This document shows, piece after piece, positions 12,191 to 19,663 of a stretch of 48,744 nt of DNA. The position numbers were made by a program, and so were the translations under genes. The stretch lies in the NCBI GenBank assembly GCA_012517475.1, contig JAAYUV010000013.1, positions 1 through 48,744 on the forward strand, in the 5' to 3' direction. Each line of letters begins with the position of its first letter. Positions within the stretch are counted from its first letter, which is position 1. The stretch is from Peptococcaceae bacterium (lineage in GTDB: Bacteria > Bacillota > Desulfitobacteriia > Desulfitobacteriales > Syntrophobotulaceae). A model generated the notes under the pieces. The model did no database searches. It was not told where the DNA came from and worked only from the letters and a program-made list of their open reading frames with translations.

Positions 12191-13129
12191 GTGAGTCTAA
12201 GTATAAAAAAGACAACGGCTGCGATTATGGCCGTTATTTTCTTAATAGGGATATTTCCCTATTTCTTATCGAATTTTTTCGGAACAAGTTCTAAGAAACA
12301 AGGTTTATTAGTCCGGCTATCCATGCCCAATGGCGAGATAAGGAGTATACCTTTAGAAGATTATCTCGTGGGTGTTGTAGCCGCAGAAATGCCCGCAGAA
12401 TTCGAGGTCGAAGCGTTAAAAGCTCAAGCAGTAGCATCTCGGACTTATGTTCTGAAAAGAATGGAAAACAAAACCCCGGAACAGAATTATGATGTGGATA
12501 CAACCGAGAAAACACAAGCATGGAACTCGAATCAGGAAATGTTTAGAAAATGGGGGATTCTTAATTACTTCAAATATCATCGGAAGATTGCTCAAGCCGT
12601 GGAAATGACGATGGGAAAAATCGTAACATATAACGGGCAAAAAATTGATGCTGTCTATTATAGCAGCAGCGGCCGCAAAAATACGGAAAGAGCGTTTGAT
12701 GTTTGGGGAAGAGATACCAATTATTTAAATAGTGTTTCTTCAGGAGAGGAAACGCCGTTAAGATTTGTAAAACATCAGGTTTTTGATATTAATTCATTTT
12801 ATAAAGCACTAGGCTTTAGTCAATTCCCTTCAGAATTTACGGAAAGTGATTTAACCGTCCTCGAACGAACCAAAGCAGGAAGGGTCAAAACTTTAGCGAT
12901 AAGAAATAAGGTATTTGAGGCTACCGATTTTAGAACCAAGCTGCAATTGCCGTCAACCGATTTCGAATGGCGTATACAGAGCAAAAAGATTGAGCTGATC
13001 TCCTATGGCAAAGGCCATGCGGTCGGAATGTCACAGTATGGGGCGAATGATCTGGCCAAAACCGGAAAAAAATATGAAGAGATCCTTACACACTATTACC
13101 AGGGAACAAAAATTGAAAAGATATATTGA
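12191..13129 (+). CDS. spoIID: Stage II sporulation protein D (lytic transglycosylase)
   Basis: SpoIID cleaves glycan strands during engulfment of the forespore together with SpoIIM and SpoIIP in homologues. The 312-residue protein has an N-terminal membrane anchor (about residues 8-30), the catalytic Glu66 in GVVAAEMPAEF, the KAQAVASRTY motif and the C-terminal GKGHAVGMSQYGAN motif, all typical of the SpoIID domain. The start is a GTG 7 bases after GGGAGG. A terminator follows at 13185. Confidence 0.93.
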   Translation: MSLSIKKTTAAIMAVIFLIGIFPYFLSNFFGTSSKKQGLLVRLSMPNGEIRSIPLEDYLVGVVAAEMPAEFEVEALKAQAVASRTYVLKRMENKTPEQNYDVDTTEKTQAWNSNQEMFRKWGILNYFKYHRKIAQAVEMTMGKIVTYNGQKIDAVYYSSSGRKNTERAFDVWGRDTNYLNSVSSGEETPLRFVKHQVFDINSFYKALGFSQFPSEFTESDLTVLERTKAGRVKTLAIRNKVFEATDFRTKLQLPSTDFEWRIQSKKIELISYGKGHAVGMSQYGANDLAKTGKKYEEILTHYYQGTKIEKIY

Positions 13130-13184
13130 TGAAATGGCTAAGTACACCAGAAAGTTCATATATGTGCAGGAATTACCAGCAAAG

Positions 13185-13210
13185 GACATCCTTTTAAGGA
13201 TGTCTTTTTT
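13185..13210 (+). terminator. Intrinsic terminator after spoIID
   Basis: GACATCC (13185-13191) pairs with GGATGTC (13198-13204) and is followed by six T. Confidence 0.88.
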
Positions 13211-13268
13211 AATTGAACCGGCATATAAATGAACTAAATATTGCGGATTTAAAAAGGGGAGAGGGAGC

Positions 13269-13529
13269 GTGCAGGAACATATCAAAAGAAGAGCACTGGA
13301 TATCGGGAACTACATCATAGAATCAAGCTGTACTGTGAGACAAACAGCGGAAGTGTTTGGAGTATCAAAAAGTACGGTACATAAAGATGTAACCGAACGG
13401 CTGCCTCATATCAACAAGCAGCTTTCATCACAGGTTAAGCATATATTGGATAGTAACAAAGCAGAAAGACATATCCGGGGCGGAGAAGCAACCAAGAAAA
13501 AATACAAGCAAAGCATCGACAAGTTATAA
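13269..13529 (+). CDS. spoIIID: Sporulation transcription factor SpoIIID
   Basis: A mother-cell DNA-binding regulator of 86 residues. The helix-turn-helix CTVRQTAEVFGVSKSTVHKDVTERL at about residues 20-45 is strongly conserved in the SpoIIID family, and the basic C-terminal tail (KKKYKQ) matches the DNA-contacting tail of the Bacillus protein. The start is a GTG behind GGGGAGAGGGAG. It is a separate unit between two terminators. In many relatives an M23-type spoIIQ gene lies between spoIID and spoIIID; none is present here. Confidence 0.93.
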   Translation: MQEHIKRRALDIGNYIIESSCTVRQTAEVFGVSKSTVHKDVTERLPHINKQLSSQVKHILDSNKAERHIRGGEATKKKYKQSIDKL

Positions 13530-13615
13530 AATAGGAAAAAAAGTAAAAATAAGGTTAATTTATAAGGAAAGAAAGAGGAAAACAAAAAAATTCAGCGAAT
13601 AACTATGAAAAAAAT

Positions 13616-13640
13616 ATCTCCCAATCGGGAGATTGTATTT
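13616..13640 (+). terminator. Possible weak terminator after spoIIID
   Basis: ATCTCCC (13616-13622) pairs with GGGAGAT (13627-13633), loop AATC, followed by TGTATTTTGT, an imperfect T-tract. Confidence 0.55.
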
Positions 13641-13729
13641 TGTCTGATTAAAAGACACGCCTGTTATGTTAGTTTACTACCAACGGACAAGCCTTTTTCA
13701 AATTAACGGAAACGAAAGGGGTATCTTCA

Positions 13730-14719
13730 ATGTTTAGTACGGACATGGGGATTGACTTAGGGACAGCCAGTGTCCTTGTATATGTCCATGGCAAAGGGAT
13801 TGTTCTTCATGAACCTTCCGTTGTTGCCATCGACAAGAACACGGGCAGGCGAATTGCTGTAGGTGAAGAAGCCAGGATGATGCTGGGGAGGACCCCGGGA
13901 AATATTACAGCAATAAGACCAATGAGGGATGGAGTCATCGCAGACTATCAGACAACTGAGATTATGCTGAAATACTTGCTGAAAAAGGCGGGCATCAAGA
14001 ACTGGCCATTCTTTAAGAACAGGGTGGTAGTATGTATCCCTTCAGGAGTAACTGAGGTAGAAGAACGGGCAGTAAAACAGGCTGCATATAAAGCGGGTGC
14101 GGGTCATGTCAAGGTAGTGGAAGAACCCTATGCTGCGGCACTCGGTGCGGGTCTTGACATTAATGGACCTGAGGGCAATATGGTTGTTGATATTGGCGGA
14201 GGAACCACAGATATAGCGGTATTAAGCCTCGGAGGCATTGTGTCCAAGAGAAGTATCCGGCTCGGAGGGGATAAGCTGGATGAAGCAATTATTCGTTTCG
14301 TGCGCAGGGAACATAACCTGATGATTGGAGAGCGGACTGCGGAAGAAATTAAAATCAGAGTCGGATGTGCGGTTCCGGAAGGCAGAAAAGACAATGATAC
14401 AATGGAAGTGAAAGGGCGAGATTTACTTACCGGGCTGCCGAAGACCGTAATCATAGATTCAAAAGCCACTTTCCGGGCAATGGAAGAGTCTATCGACGCG
14501 ATAGTAGCCAGCATTAAAGATGTCCTGGAACGTACCCCTCCTGAATTAGCCGCTGATATCATGAGCAAAGGAGTAATCATGACCGGGGGCGGTTCCTTGG
14601 TAAATTCCCTGGATCTTAGAATCTCCAGAGAAACAGGGCTCACCGTATCAATAGCCGATAATCCGATTTCCTGCGTAGCTTTGGGAACCGGACAAGTGCT
14701 AAAATCGAGCTTTAAATAA
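13730..14719 (+). CDS. mbl: MreB-family cell-shape protein (Mbl)
   Basis: A 329-residue bacterial actin that guides the cell-wall elongation machinery at the membrane. Nucleotide-binding motifs are clear: phosphate 1 loop MGIDLGTASVLVY at residues 5-17, phosphate 2 loop MVVDIGGGTTDIAVLSLGG near 147-165, and the adenosine motif GVIMTGGGSLV near 283-293. Its position directly after spoIIID matches mbl of Bacillus, which is why I prefer Mbl over MreB. It starts with ATG after GAAAGGGG. Confidence 0.9.
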   Translation: MFSTDMGIDLGTASVLVYVHGKGIVLHEPSVVAIDKNTGRRIAVGEEARMMLGRTPGNITAIRPMRDGVIADYQTTEIMLKYLLKKAGIKNWPFFKNRVVVCIPSGVTEVEERAVKQAAYKAGAGHVKVVEEPYAAALGAGLDINGPEGNMVVDIGGGTTDIAVLSLGGIVSKRSIRLGGDKLDEAIIRFVRREHNLMIGERTAEEIKIRVGCAVPEGRKDNDTMEVKGRDLLTGLPKTVIIDSKATFRAMEESIDAIVASIKDVLERTPPELAADIMSKGVIMTGGGSLVNSLDLRISRETGLTVSIADNPISCVALGTGQVLKSSFK

Positions 14720-14733
14720 TAAAGGGATATCTG

Positions 14734-14808
14734 ACGTGGCAGTGTTTATTCAGCGGAATGCCTTTGCGCCAATTGCAAAAGGTAACAGGATATAACGCCA
14801 CGTTTTTT
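14734..14808 (+). terminator. Large branched terminator-like element after mbl
   Basis: ACGTGGC (14734-14740) pairs with GCCACGT (14797-14803), directly followed by TTTTTG. The 56-base interior contains a second stem, CCTTTGC (14761-14767) with GCAAAAGG (14775-14782). It would end mbl transcription, but the branched fold is larger than the usual terminator. Confidence 0.6.
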
Positions 14809-14880
14809 GTTTAAAAAAGGTTATTTATAATCGTACAAGGCTATAATGTAGGAAAGATCATTAGGAGTGCACGGCAAAAA

Positions 14881-15591
14881 ATGAACATCTTGGGAACAAG
14901 AATAGATAATGTTGGCTTGGATGATTGCCTGATCTTTATTTTCGAGGCCTTGGCAAAGGGGCATGAAATAAGGATCGTCACGGCCAATCCGGAACTGATC
15001 TATAGAGCTCAAAAGGACAATGAATTGTTGGAGATTTTAGATTCAGCCGATATGGTTCTTCCGGATGGAATAGGAGTTGTCTGGGCTGCGAGACAATTGG
15101 GCGGGGTTCTTAAGGAACGGGTAACAGGAATAGATCTCACATATGAGATATTAAAGGAAGGGGACAGATGCCGCTGGCGTATATTTATGCTGGGTGCAAA
15201 GCCGGGGATAGCAGAAAAAGCTGCGATTGAGCAATCCCAAAAATACCCGGGAATAATTTTTGACTCTCACCATGGATACTTCACCCAAGAGGAAGAGCCG
15301 TTTGTATTGGAAAAGATCCGAAGGTTTAATCCGGATATCCTATTAACCGGATTAGGAGCCCCCAGACAAGAAGTATGGAATTACAGGAACAAGGGGATAG
15401 CCAAAGTAAGAATAGGGGTTGGAGGCACAATTGACGTGTTATCGGGACAAGTCCGGCGTGCTCCAAGATTTTTTCAGGAGAATAACCTGGAGTGGTTCTA
15501 CCGGCTGCTTAAGGAACCTTCAAGAATCTCCCGGCAGAGCATCTTACCATTGTATGTATTGAAAGTTCTTCAAACAAAATACTTCAACTAA
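14881..15591 (+). CDS. tagA: WecG/TagA/CpsF family glycosyltransferase (GT26)
   Basis: A 236-residue enzyme of the family that adds ManNAc (or ManNAcA) to lipid-linked GlcNAc in wall teichoic acid or related polymer synthesis. The family motifs are present: TANPELIYRAQKD near residue 34, the catalytic-region ADMVLPDGIGVVWAA at about residues 56-70, and GLGAPRQEVW near 155. The C-terminal segment RAPRFFQENNLEWFYRLLKEPSR is typical. An AGGAG site precedes the ATG at a long spacing. The donor could come from the wecB product. Confidence 0.9.
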   Translation: MNILGTRIDNVGLDDCLIFIFEALAKGHEIRIVTANPELIYRAQKDNELLEILDSADMVLPDGIGVVWAARQLGGVLKERVTGIDLTYEILKEGDRCRWRIFMLGAKPGIAEKAAIEQSQKYPGIIFDSHHGYFTQEEEPFVLEKIRRFNPDILLTGLGAPRQEVWNYRNKGIAKVRIGVGGTIDVLSGQVRRAPRFFQENNLEWFYRLLKEPSRISRQSILPLYVLKVLQTKYFN

Positions 15592-15598
15592 AAAGAGA

Positions 15599-15636
15599 GG
15601 TATCGCTGCTTAAAAGTAGTTAGCGATATCTTTTTT
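15599..15636 (+). terminator. Intrinsic terminator after the tagA-like gene
   Basis: GGTATCGCT pairs with AGCGATATC (15622-15630) with one G-T wobble, followed by TTTTTT. Confidence 0.85.
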
Positions 15637-15683
15637 CTTTAATGGCTGTTCTTTGTATGACTTAATAAACCGGATCAGGGCAG

Positions 15684-15914
15684 GGCTACGTAATGTATAG
15701 ACGCTTTCGGCAGCGTAAAGGCCTGCCAGGCCTTTACGGCCATCCTTGGCCGCTGCTCCATGTCATCCTGACATCGCAGCACTAGGCCATCCTTGGCCTT
15801 CGAAACAGCCGCGCTCCGCAGTCGATTGCTTTGTCATCCATGACGCATTCGACACTAGGCACTTCCTGTGCCGTCGTCCGTGCTCCGCTTGCGCTGTCTA
15901 TACATTACGTAGCC
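15684..15914. repeat. Structured repeat, copy 1
   Basis: A 231-bp element closed by a perfect 19-bp inverted repeat, GGCTACGTAATGTATAGAC at 15684-15702 with its complement at 15896-15914. Inside is a row of separate hairpins: a 10-bp stem at 15715-15737, then stems at 15738-15751, 15760-15774, 15784-15799, 15833-15844 and 15858-15872. Five of the six loops read TCC on this strand (TCCT, TCC, TCCT, TCCA, TTCCT), hence GGA on the other strand; the first, GCC, does not. Sequences just outside are also shared with the other copies (AGGGCAGG on the left, CTAGT then TCTGG on the right). No protein is encoded. Copies 2 (inverted) and 3 are at 20700 and 47339. Confidence 0.85.
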
Positions 15915-15939
15915 TAGTCTCTGGATTTAGGAGAAGGCC

Positions 15940-16206
15940 GGATGGTTAGGCGAGAACTACTAACCCCAAGGGCTTGTTCGCCTCCAAATAGTCATTTAGC
16001 AGCATAACTTGACATCCTACAGAAGAGATAAGACTGTTCTTTTTTTAGAAGAACTGCCTTTGGAACAATCCTAAACAAAGAAAACACTAACAAATCCTGA
16101 TTTTCGGGAAAGGAAATTCATTTTTGGGCTAGAAAAAAGACTGATAACTCGTATTCAATTGGGGAAATTAGTTCTTTGAATCCCCATAGTGCCGTTTGGC
16201 GGCTTC
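15940..16206. other. Non-coding stretch left of the attC array
   Basis: No supported gene. There is a small hairpin near 15957-16003 (AGGCGA with CGCCT) and a GGGGA/TCCCC hairpin at 16161-16185. In the cassette orientation proposed here this would be the start of a further cassette whose gene is lost or was never present. Confidence 0.4.
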
Positions 16207-16302
16207 GTTCAACACTATTGTATCTGAAATTGAGTAATGAATTTCGGAGGTATAATTGTAGGAAGCCCGCTCAAATTCAGATACAATACTATGACGTTAT
16301 GC
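16207..16302 (-). other. attC: attC-like recombination site 1
   Basis: Two core-like boxes, GTTCAAC (16207-16213) and GTTATGC (16296-16302), bracket a long imperfect palindrome. A perfect 13-bp stem, TATTGTATCTGAA (16216-16228) with TTCAGATACAATA (16276-16288), extends inward through ATTGAG/CTCAAAT with a bulge. This is the architecture of integron attC sites (R box, L box, variable centre, L' box, R' box). In the orientation of the cassette genes (minus) it is the attC at the 3' end of the hicA-hicB-secB-like cassette. No integrase gene is in the window. Confidence 0.65.
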
Positions 16303-16314
16303 GAAATTGCCGAA

Positions 16315-16339
16315 GAAAAAAACTCCCTTTTCAGGGAGC
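16315..16339 (-). terminator. Terminator of the TAC cassette (minus strand)
   Basis: On the minus strand AGCTCCCT and AGGGAGT flank a GAAA loop and are followed by seven T. The stop codon of the SecB-like gene lies inside the hairpin, so the gene, terminator and attC are packed together. Confidence 0.75.
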
Positions 16340-16777
16340 TTCATTAACATCTTCTTGGGATTTATTTGGAAACATTATTATTGGTAATGTAACAAACCTT
16401 TCAGTAACAAAAGCAATTACTAATGATGCATATGAATATAGTGGAGTAGCGAGTTCGTCAAGCTCATTTTCTATATCAGATTCTGATAGTTTCCCTTTAA
16501 ATCTGTAAGTTCCCAAAATTTCTATATCAAGTCTAAAAGGTCCTCCTGGAGTAAAGAATAGATGTTCTGAGAGTTTAATTTTAATATCTTTGTCGTTAAT
16601 TTCTAATAGAGTGACATTATTTTGACGAGTAAATTTCACTGGATCCACAGGAGGTTCAGTCGTTAATAATTGGCCATTTATACTTAACAGTTGAACATTA
16701 ATTAAAGTCAGTTTATTTTCTATTTTTGATACACTCTTTTTCTTATTACTTTTTGGTGTTTCATTTTTTGTTACCAT
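16331..16777 (-). CDS. SecB-like chaperone of a toxin-antitoxin-chaperone module
   Basis: A 148-residue protein with a lysine-rich N-terminal tail and then alternating beta strands and a C-terminal helix. It resembles the SecB fold: FTRQNNVTLLEINDKDIKIKL strands, then ELATPLYSYASLVIAFVTERFVTLPIIMFPN, which matches the SecB pattern of a long helix ending near a conserved Pro. In known TAC systems a SecB-like chaperone folds and protects the antitoxin. Its ATG overlaps the hicB stop by 7 bases, and it is the third gene after hicA and hicB. The assignment is by pattern and context; the fold should be confirmed by profile search. Confidence 0.6.
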   Translation of the reverse strand: MVTKNETPKSNKKKSVSKIENKLTLINVQLLSINGQLLTTEPPVDPVKFTRQNNVTLLEINDKDIKIKLSEHLFFTPGGPFRLDIEILGTYRFKGKLSESDIENELDELATPLYSYASLVIAFVTERFVTLPIIMFPNKSQEDVNEAP

Positions 16778-17310
16778 CTTTTAATACCACCTGCCTGTTG
16801 AGAAGTATTTGAAGGCCATGTCTGCTCGATATTTTGTAAAAACGGATTGTAATTCTTTTTAATATCTAATTCAGATTTACTATAAATGAAGACATTCAAA
16901 TTATTGCTTTCTTTGATTTGGTTTTTCCCAATAACCTTGCCAAAATTTAAAGAGATTAAAGAAAGCAAATAGGAATTTAAACTCATATTATCCTTTTTTG
17001 CGGCTAAAGAAAGCTCCCTATGAAGAAAGCTGGGTAAACGTAATGTGAATTTTCCACTATACTCTTCATCTTCTTGACTACTAGGCAATGGAATTATTTG
17101 ATTTCTCTTAATAGCTGTTTTGATCCAAGCTACTTTTGCATCTTTAAGGTTATTTAAAGCTTCTTGTTGATTTTCGCCGTCCGACATACAACCCTTTAAT
17201 TCGGGAATAGTAGCTAACCACCCACCTCCATCTTCTTCACTAAGCGGAGTCAACACTACTTGATATGGTAAATCAAGGTAGTATTGAATATCCTTGGTCA
17301 TTTTAGTCAT
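16771..17310 (-). CDS. hicB: HicB-family antitoxin with C-terminal extension
   Basis: A 179-residue antitoxin. Residues about 10-70 form the HicB partial RNase H-like domain (GGWLATIPELKGCMSDGENQ, EALNNLKDAKVAWI). Residues about 86-118 look like a ribbon-helix-helix DNA-binding domain (GKFTLRLPSFLHRELSLAA, then SLNSYLLSLIS). The last 45 residues or so are an extra tail with aromatic and hydrophobic positions (NVFIYSKSEL, NPFLQNIEQTW). In TAC antitoxins such a tail is the chaperone-addiction segment, which may explain the SecB-like partner. It overlaps hicA by 8 bases. Confidence 0.85.
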   Translation of the reverse strand: MTKMTKDIQYYLDLPYQVVLTPLSEEDGGGWLATIPELKGCMSDGENQQEALNNLKDAKVAWIKTAIKRNQIIPLPSSQEDEEYSGKFTLRLPSFLHRELSLAAKKDNMSLNSYLLSLISLNFGKVIGKNQIKESNNLNVFIYSKSELDIKKNYNPFLQNIEQTWPSNTSQQAGGIKRW

Positions 17311-17551
17311 CCTCCTTAATTTCCTCTATCATCGCAATTAATTTTTTAATATAAATTGGTTTTACTCTGTTATTGTGAACAGGAATGCTCAGATTAACAT
17401 CTGAATCATCGTGATATACCACCCAGTGACTGCTTCCATCAGGTTCCTCATACTTTATATCAAAGAATCTCAAAATAGGAAGTAGTTCATCCCATTTTAT
17501 ATCCTTGGGGTTCTGGAGTAGCCTTTCAAACCTTTTTCGGATTTTTGACAC
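17303..17551 (-). CDS. hicA: HicA-family mRNA-interferase toxin
   Basis: An 82-residue toxin with the double-stranded-RNA-binding-like HicA fold. The start SKIRKRFERLLQNPKDIKWDEL is typical of longer HicA proteins. The catalytic histidine is His42 in DGSSHWVVYH, followed by the strand and VKPIYIKKLIAMIEE helix of the family. HicA toxins cleave mRNA and tmRNA without ribosomes. It is the first gene of the three-gene unit, behind its own promoter at 17628-17656. Confidence 0.85.
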   Translation of the reverse strand: MSKIRKRFERLLQNPKDIKWDELLPILRFFDIKYEEPDGSSHWVVYHDDSDVNLSIPVHNNRVKPIYIKKLIAMIEEIKEDD

Positions 17552-17627
17552 TCTTTATCTCTCCTATATTATATACATTGATATTATATCTGATACCAAA
17601 AGTGTAAAATAATATTTGGTATTACAT

Positions 17628-17656
17628 ATGATACTATTTTCTGATAAGTATGTCAA
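17628..17656 (-). promoter_or_regulatory. Cassette promoter and operator of the hicA-hicB-secB-like unit
   Basis: On the minus strand TTGACA (complement of 17651-17656) and TATCAT (complement of 17628-17633) are exactly 17 bases apart. Between this and hicA lie two operator-like palindromic stretches (around 17618-17633 and 17579-17595, both with GATA/TATC half-sites), as expected for HicB autoregulation. The promoter lies inside the cassette, so expression would not need an integron Pc promoter. Confidence 0.6.
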
Positions 17657-17657
17657 T

Positions 17658-17737
17658 GGCAATTTCGCATAACAAGGTGTTACCGTAACTTAGCGAAGAT
17701 GAAAGTAGTATGACGCTACGGTAACACCCAGACGTTA
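17658..17737 (-). other. attC: attC-like recombination site 2, split by a group II intron
   Basis: GCATAAC (17667-17673) and the remnant GTTA (17734-17737) bracket a perfect 12-bp stem, GGTGTTACCGTA (17676-17687) with TACGGTAACACC (17717-17728). The outer 16 bases 17658-17673 are the exact inverted copy of GTTATGCGAAATTGCC at 16296-16311, as expected when the ends of one circular cassette rebuild a single attC. The right-hand core is interrupted after GTTA, where a group II intron starts with GTGCG. Confidence 0.65.
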
Positions 17738-18987
17738 GTGCGCCAAGCAAAGCTTGGTACTTCTTGCAAGGTGAGAGTCCTTGCTGGGTAAGGTTTAGCC
17801 AACCACCCATATCGAGTGTTGCACTGAAACTGGAAACAGTAAGGTGAAGCGTACACAGAGAACCATATAGGCCATAGGGAGAACCGTAGCTCCTGAAGCA
17901 TATTCAGCCTCGTTAGCGAGAAGAGAGCAGATGGCGACGTGTTTAACGTCACGGAAGCTAACACAGAGGAATCGCCTTGGCGAGATTTCCGAGGATCTGC
18001 CGGGGTCAGAGAACGTGCCATGTATGGAGAGAAGTAGCAGGAACTTGGGAGACCCTGTCGGTTCCGGCACTGCCGGTAGGACTTACCAATCGAAAAAGAG
18101 GAAGGCTGATGACTGACAGGGAGTCGGATTAACCCATAATACTCTGAGGTCGGGAAAGCCGATTACAAGGGGAAGGGGTTAACAGGAGTATGCAGCCTGC
18201 AAAGGAAACATCAACCGGACATGCAGGATCGGAACAATTGATGCGAACCTCCCTGCAGGGAATAGCAAAAAAAGCGAAAAGACTCAAAAGCTACCGATTT
18301 CGGAACCTATACCAGTTGCTAAACTACAATTCACTTGCAGAAGCGTGAAAAAGAAATAACAAGAAGGCATCTGCAGGGGTTGATAGAATAACAACCAAAG
18401 AATTTGCTAAAGAGCTTAAACAAAACCTGACAAACTTGGCGGGTCAACTGGAAAGGAAAAGATATCGGGCAAAACTGGTTCGAAGAAGTGGACATACCCA
18501 AAGGAGAAGGAAAAACCAGACCACTCGGAATACCTGTAATATCGGACAAACTCGTTCAGGGCGCTGCTGCAAAGGTACTGGAAGCCATATACGAACAGGA
18601 CTTCTGCTCAAGTAGCTATGGCTACCGACCAAATATCAGTGCTCATGCAGCAATCAAAGACTTAAGCAAAGAATTAAACTTTGGTGACTACAGCTACATA
18701 GTAGAAGCAGACATCAAAGGATTTTTCCAAAACATCAATCACACCTGGCTTATAAGAATGCTGGAACAACGAATAGAGGACAGGGCGTTCCTGGGACTCA
18801 TCAAAAAGTGGCTCAGAGCAGGAATCTTAAAGCAGGATGGAGAGGTGGAACATCCGGTAACAGGAAGTCCGCAGGGCGGATCATCAGCCCAATATTAGCT
18901 AATATCTATCTGCACTATGTTCTGGATCTATGGTTTGAAAAACTAGTTAAACTACACTGCGAAGGAGAAGCTTATTTGTGTAGGTAA
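17738..18987 (+). mobile_element. Truncated group II intron, attC-targeting class C type
   Basis: The 5' end GTGCG at 17738 matches the group II consensus, and the next 450 bases carry group II ribozyme-like sequence (for example GGTGAGAGTCC at 17770-17780 and AACTGGAAACAGTAAGGTGA near 17829-17848). A maturase/reverse transcriptase frame follows. The intron sits inside an attC core and runs opposite to the cassette genes, as described for group IIC-attC introns. Domains V and VI and the 3' splice site are missing; the intron ends next to the hicB stop at 18992, so splicing and mobility are lost. Confidence 0.8.
18190..18987 (+). pseudogene. Broken group II intron reverse transcriptase/maturase
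   Basis: The reading frame starts at ATG 18190 (MQPAKETS, then SLQGIAKKAKR, YRFRNLYQLL). It meets an in-frame TGA at 18346 where relatives usually have Trp, continues through SAGVDRITTKEFAKELKQNL and KRYRAKLVRR, and shifts to the +1 frame near 18485. It then reads VDIPKGEGKTRPLGIPV, SSYGYRPN, VEADIKGFFQNI and GSPQGG. A second shift near 18880 returns ISPILANIYLHYVLDLWFE. It ends at TAA 18985, directly before the place where the catalytic YADD should follow. The sequence style is that of IEPs from attC-inserted class C introns. Confidence 0.88.
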
Positions 18988-18991
18988 GGAA

Positions 18992-19420
18992 TTAAAGAGT
19001 GCTTTTACCTTTTTTAGGTGGATAGTCATGGACACCAAGATTTTCTTTAAGAGCATTCTGTAAGAGCTGAGAGAAGTTCACTTTTCTTTCTTCACCTAAA
19101 TCGTTTAGCCACTTTGGAATAGTCAATGTTTTTTTGACAGCTTTATTTGCCATTTCATCTCTGATCAGAGGCATATAAGCTTCTACTAGTGTTACAAATG
19201 AATCTTGTTCAACTTTTATAGTTTCAGGTAATGAGGGTTTAGGGATTTCGTCATTATCTTGTTCCATTCCATATAAATGTAATTCAATTGCATCCTTGGC
19301 CATTAGATATGCTTCCTCTAGAGTTTCACCACAAGTGATGCATCCAGGTAAATCGGGAAAAGTAATTGTGTAACCATCCTTGTCGTGTTCAAATATAGCA
19401 GGATAAATATATCTATCCAT
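18992..19420 (-). CDS. hicB: HicB-family antitoxin (second pair)
   Basis: A 142-residue antitoxin. The N-terminal HicB domain (YIYPAIFEHDKDGYTITFPDLPGCITCGETLEEA) is followed by a linker and a C-terminal ribbon-helix-helix type region (KKTLTIPKWLNDLGEERKVNFSQLLQNAL). It follows its toxin gene by 20 bases. Unlike the first HicB it has no long tail, and no chaperone gene follows. Its stop codon lies 5 bases from the truncated intron end, so the original 3' flank is lost, but the gene itself appears complete. Confidence 0.9.
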   Translation of the reverse strand: MDRYIYPAIFEHDKDGYTITFPDLPGCITCGETLEEAYLMAKDAIELHLYGMEQDNDEIPKPSLPETIKVEQDSFVTLVEAYMPLIRDEMANKAVKKTLTIPKWLNDLGEERKVNFSQLLQNALKENLGVHDYPPKKGKSTL

Positions 19421-19440
19421 TGAAATACCTCCTTTGTTAT

Positions 19441-19641
19441 TTACTTTATGTTATCAAGGTTAGCTTGTTTCATTATTGCTTGGACAGTTTTTTGAGGGAG
19501 ATCCTTATTCGGATGCGGTACTGTAACTTTGCCTTTTTTTGTTGGATGCTCAAGTTGTACATGAGAACCGCGTTGTCTTTTTACTGTCCAACCATCTTTA
19601 AGTAATATTTGGATTACATCTTTTGAAGAGGATGATGTCAT
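19441..19641 (-). CDS. hicA: HicA-family mRNA-interferase toxin (second pair)
   Basis: A compact 66-residue HicA toxin: VIQILLKDGWTVKRQRGSHVQLEHPTKKGKVTVPHPNKDLPQKTVQAIMKQANL covers the whole fold, with catalytic His27 in the RGSH motif and the family-typical HP-x-K-DLP turn. It is transcribed from a strong promoter whose -10 overlaps an inverted repeat (next entry). It forms a plain two-gene module with the HicB downstream. Confidence 0.92.
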   Translation of the reverse strand: MTSSSSKDVIQILLKDGWTVKRQRGSHVQLEHPTKKGKVTVPHPNKDLPQKTVQAIMKQANLDNIK

Positions 19642-19663
19642 TTAGTAAATACACATCCTTACT

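Noticed and set aside
15684-15914. CRISPR array or tandem repeat reading of the hairpin row
   Set aside because: The hairpins share loop bases and shape but not a constant repeat sequence, spacing is irregular, and no cas genes are present.
15746-15949. Open frame of 67 codons within structured repeat copy 1
   Set aside because: It only exists because of the GC-rich palindromes; it has no ribosome binding site, and the corresponding frames in copies 2 and 3 are not conserved as protein.
16002-16008. Another GCATAAC box as a fourth attC site
   Set aside because: No matching stem or second core box was found around it, so it may be chance.
17716-18116. Several short open frames on both strands in the region before the reverse transcriptase
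   Set aside because: They lie in the group II ribozyme part of the intron, which is structural RNA.
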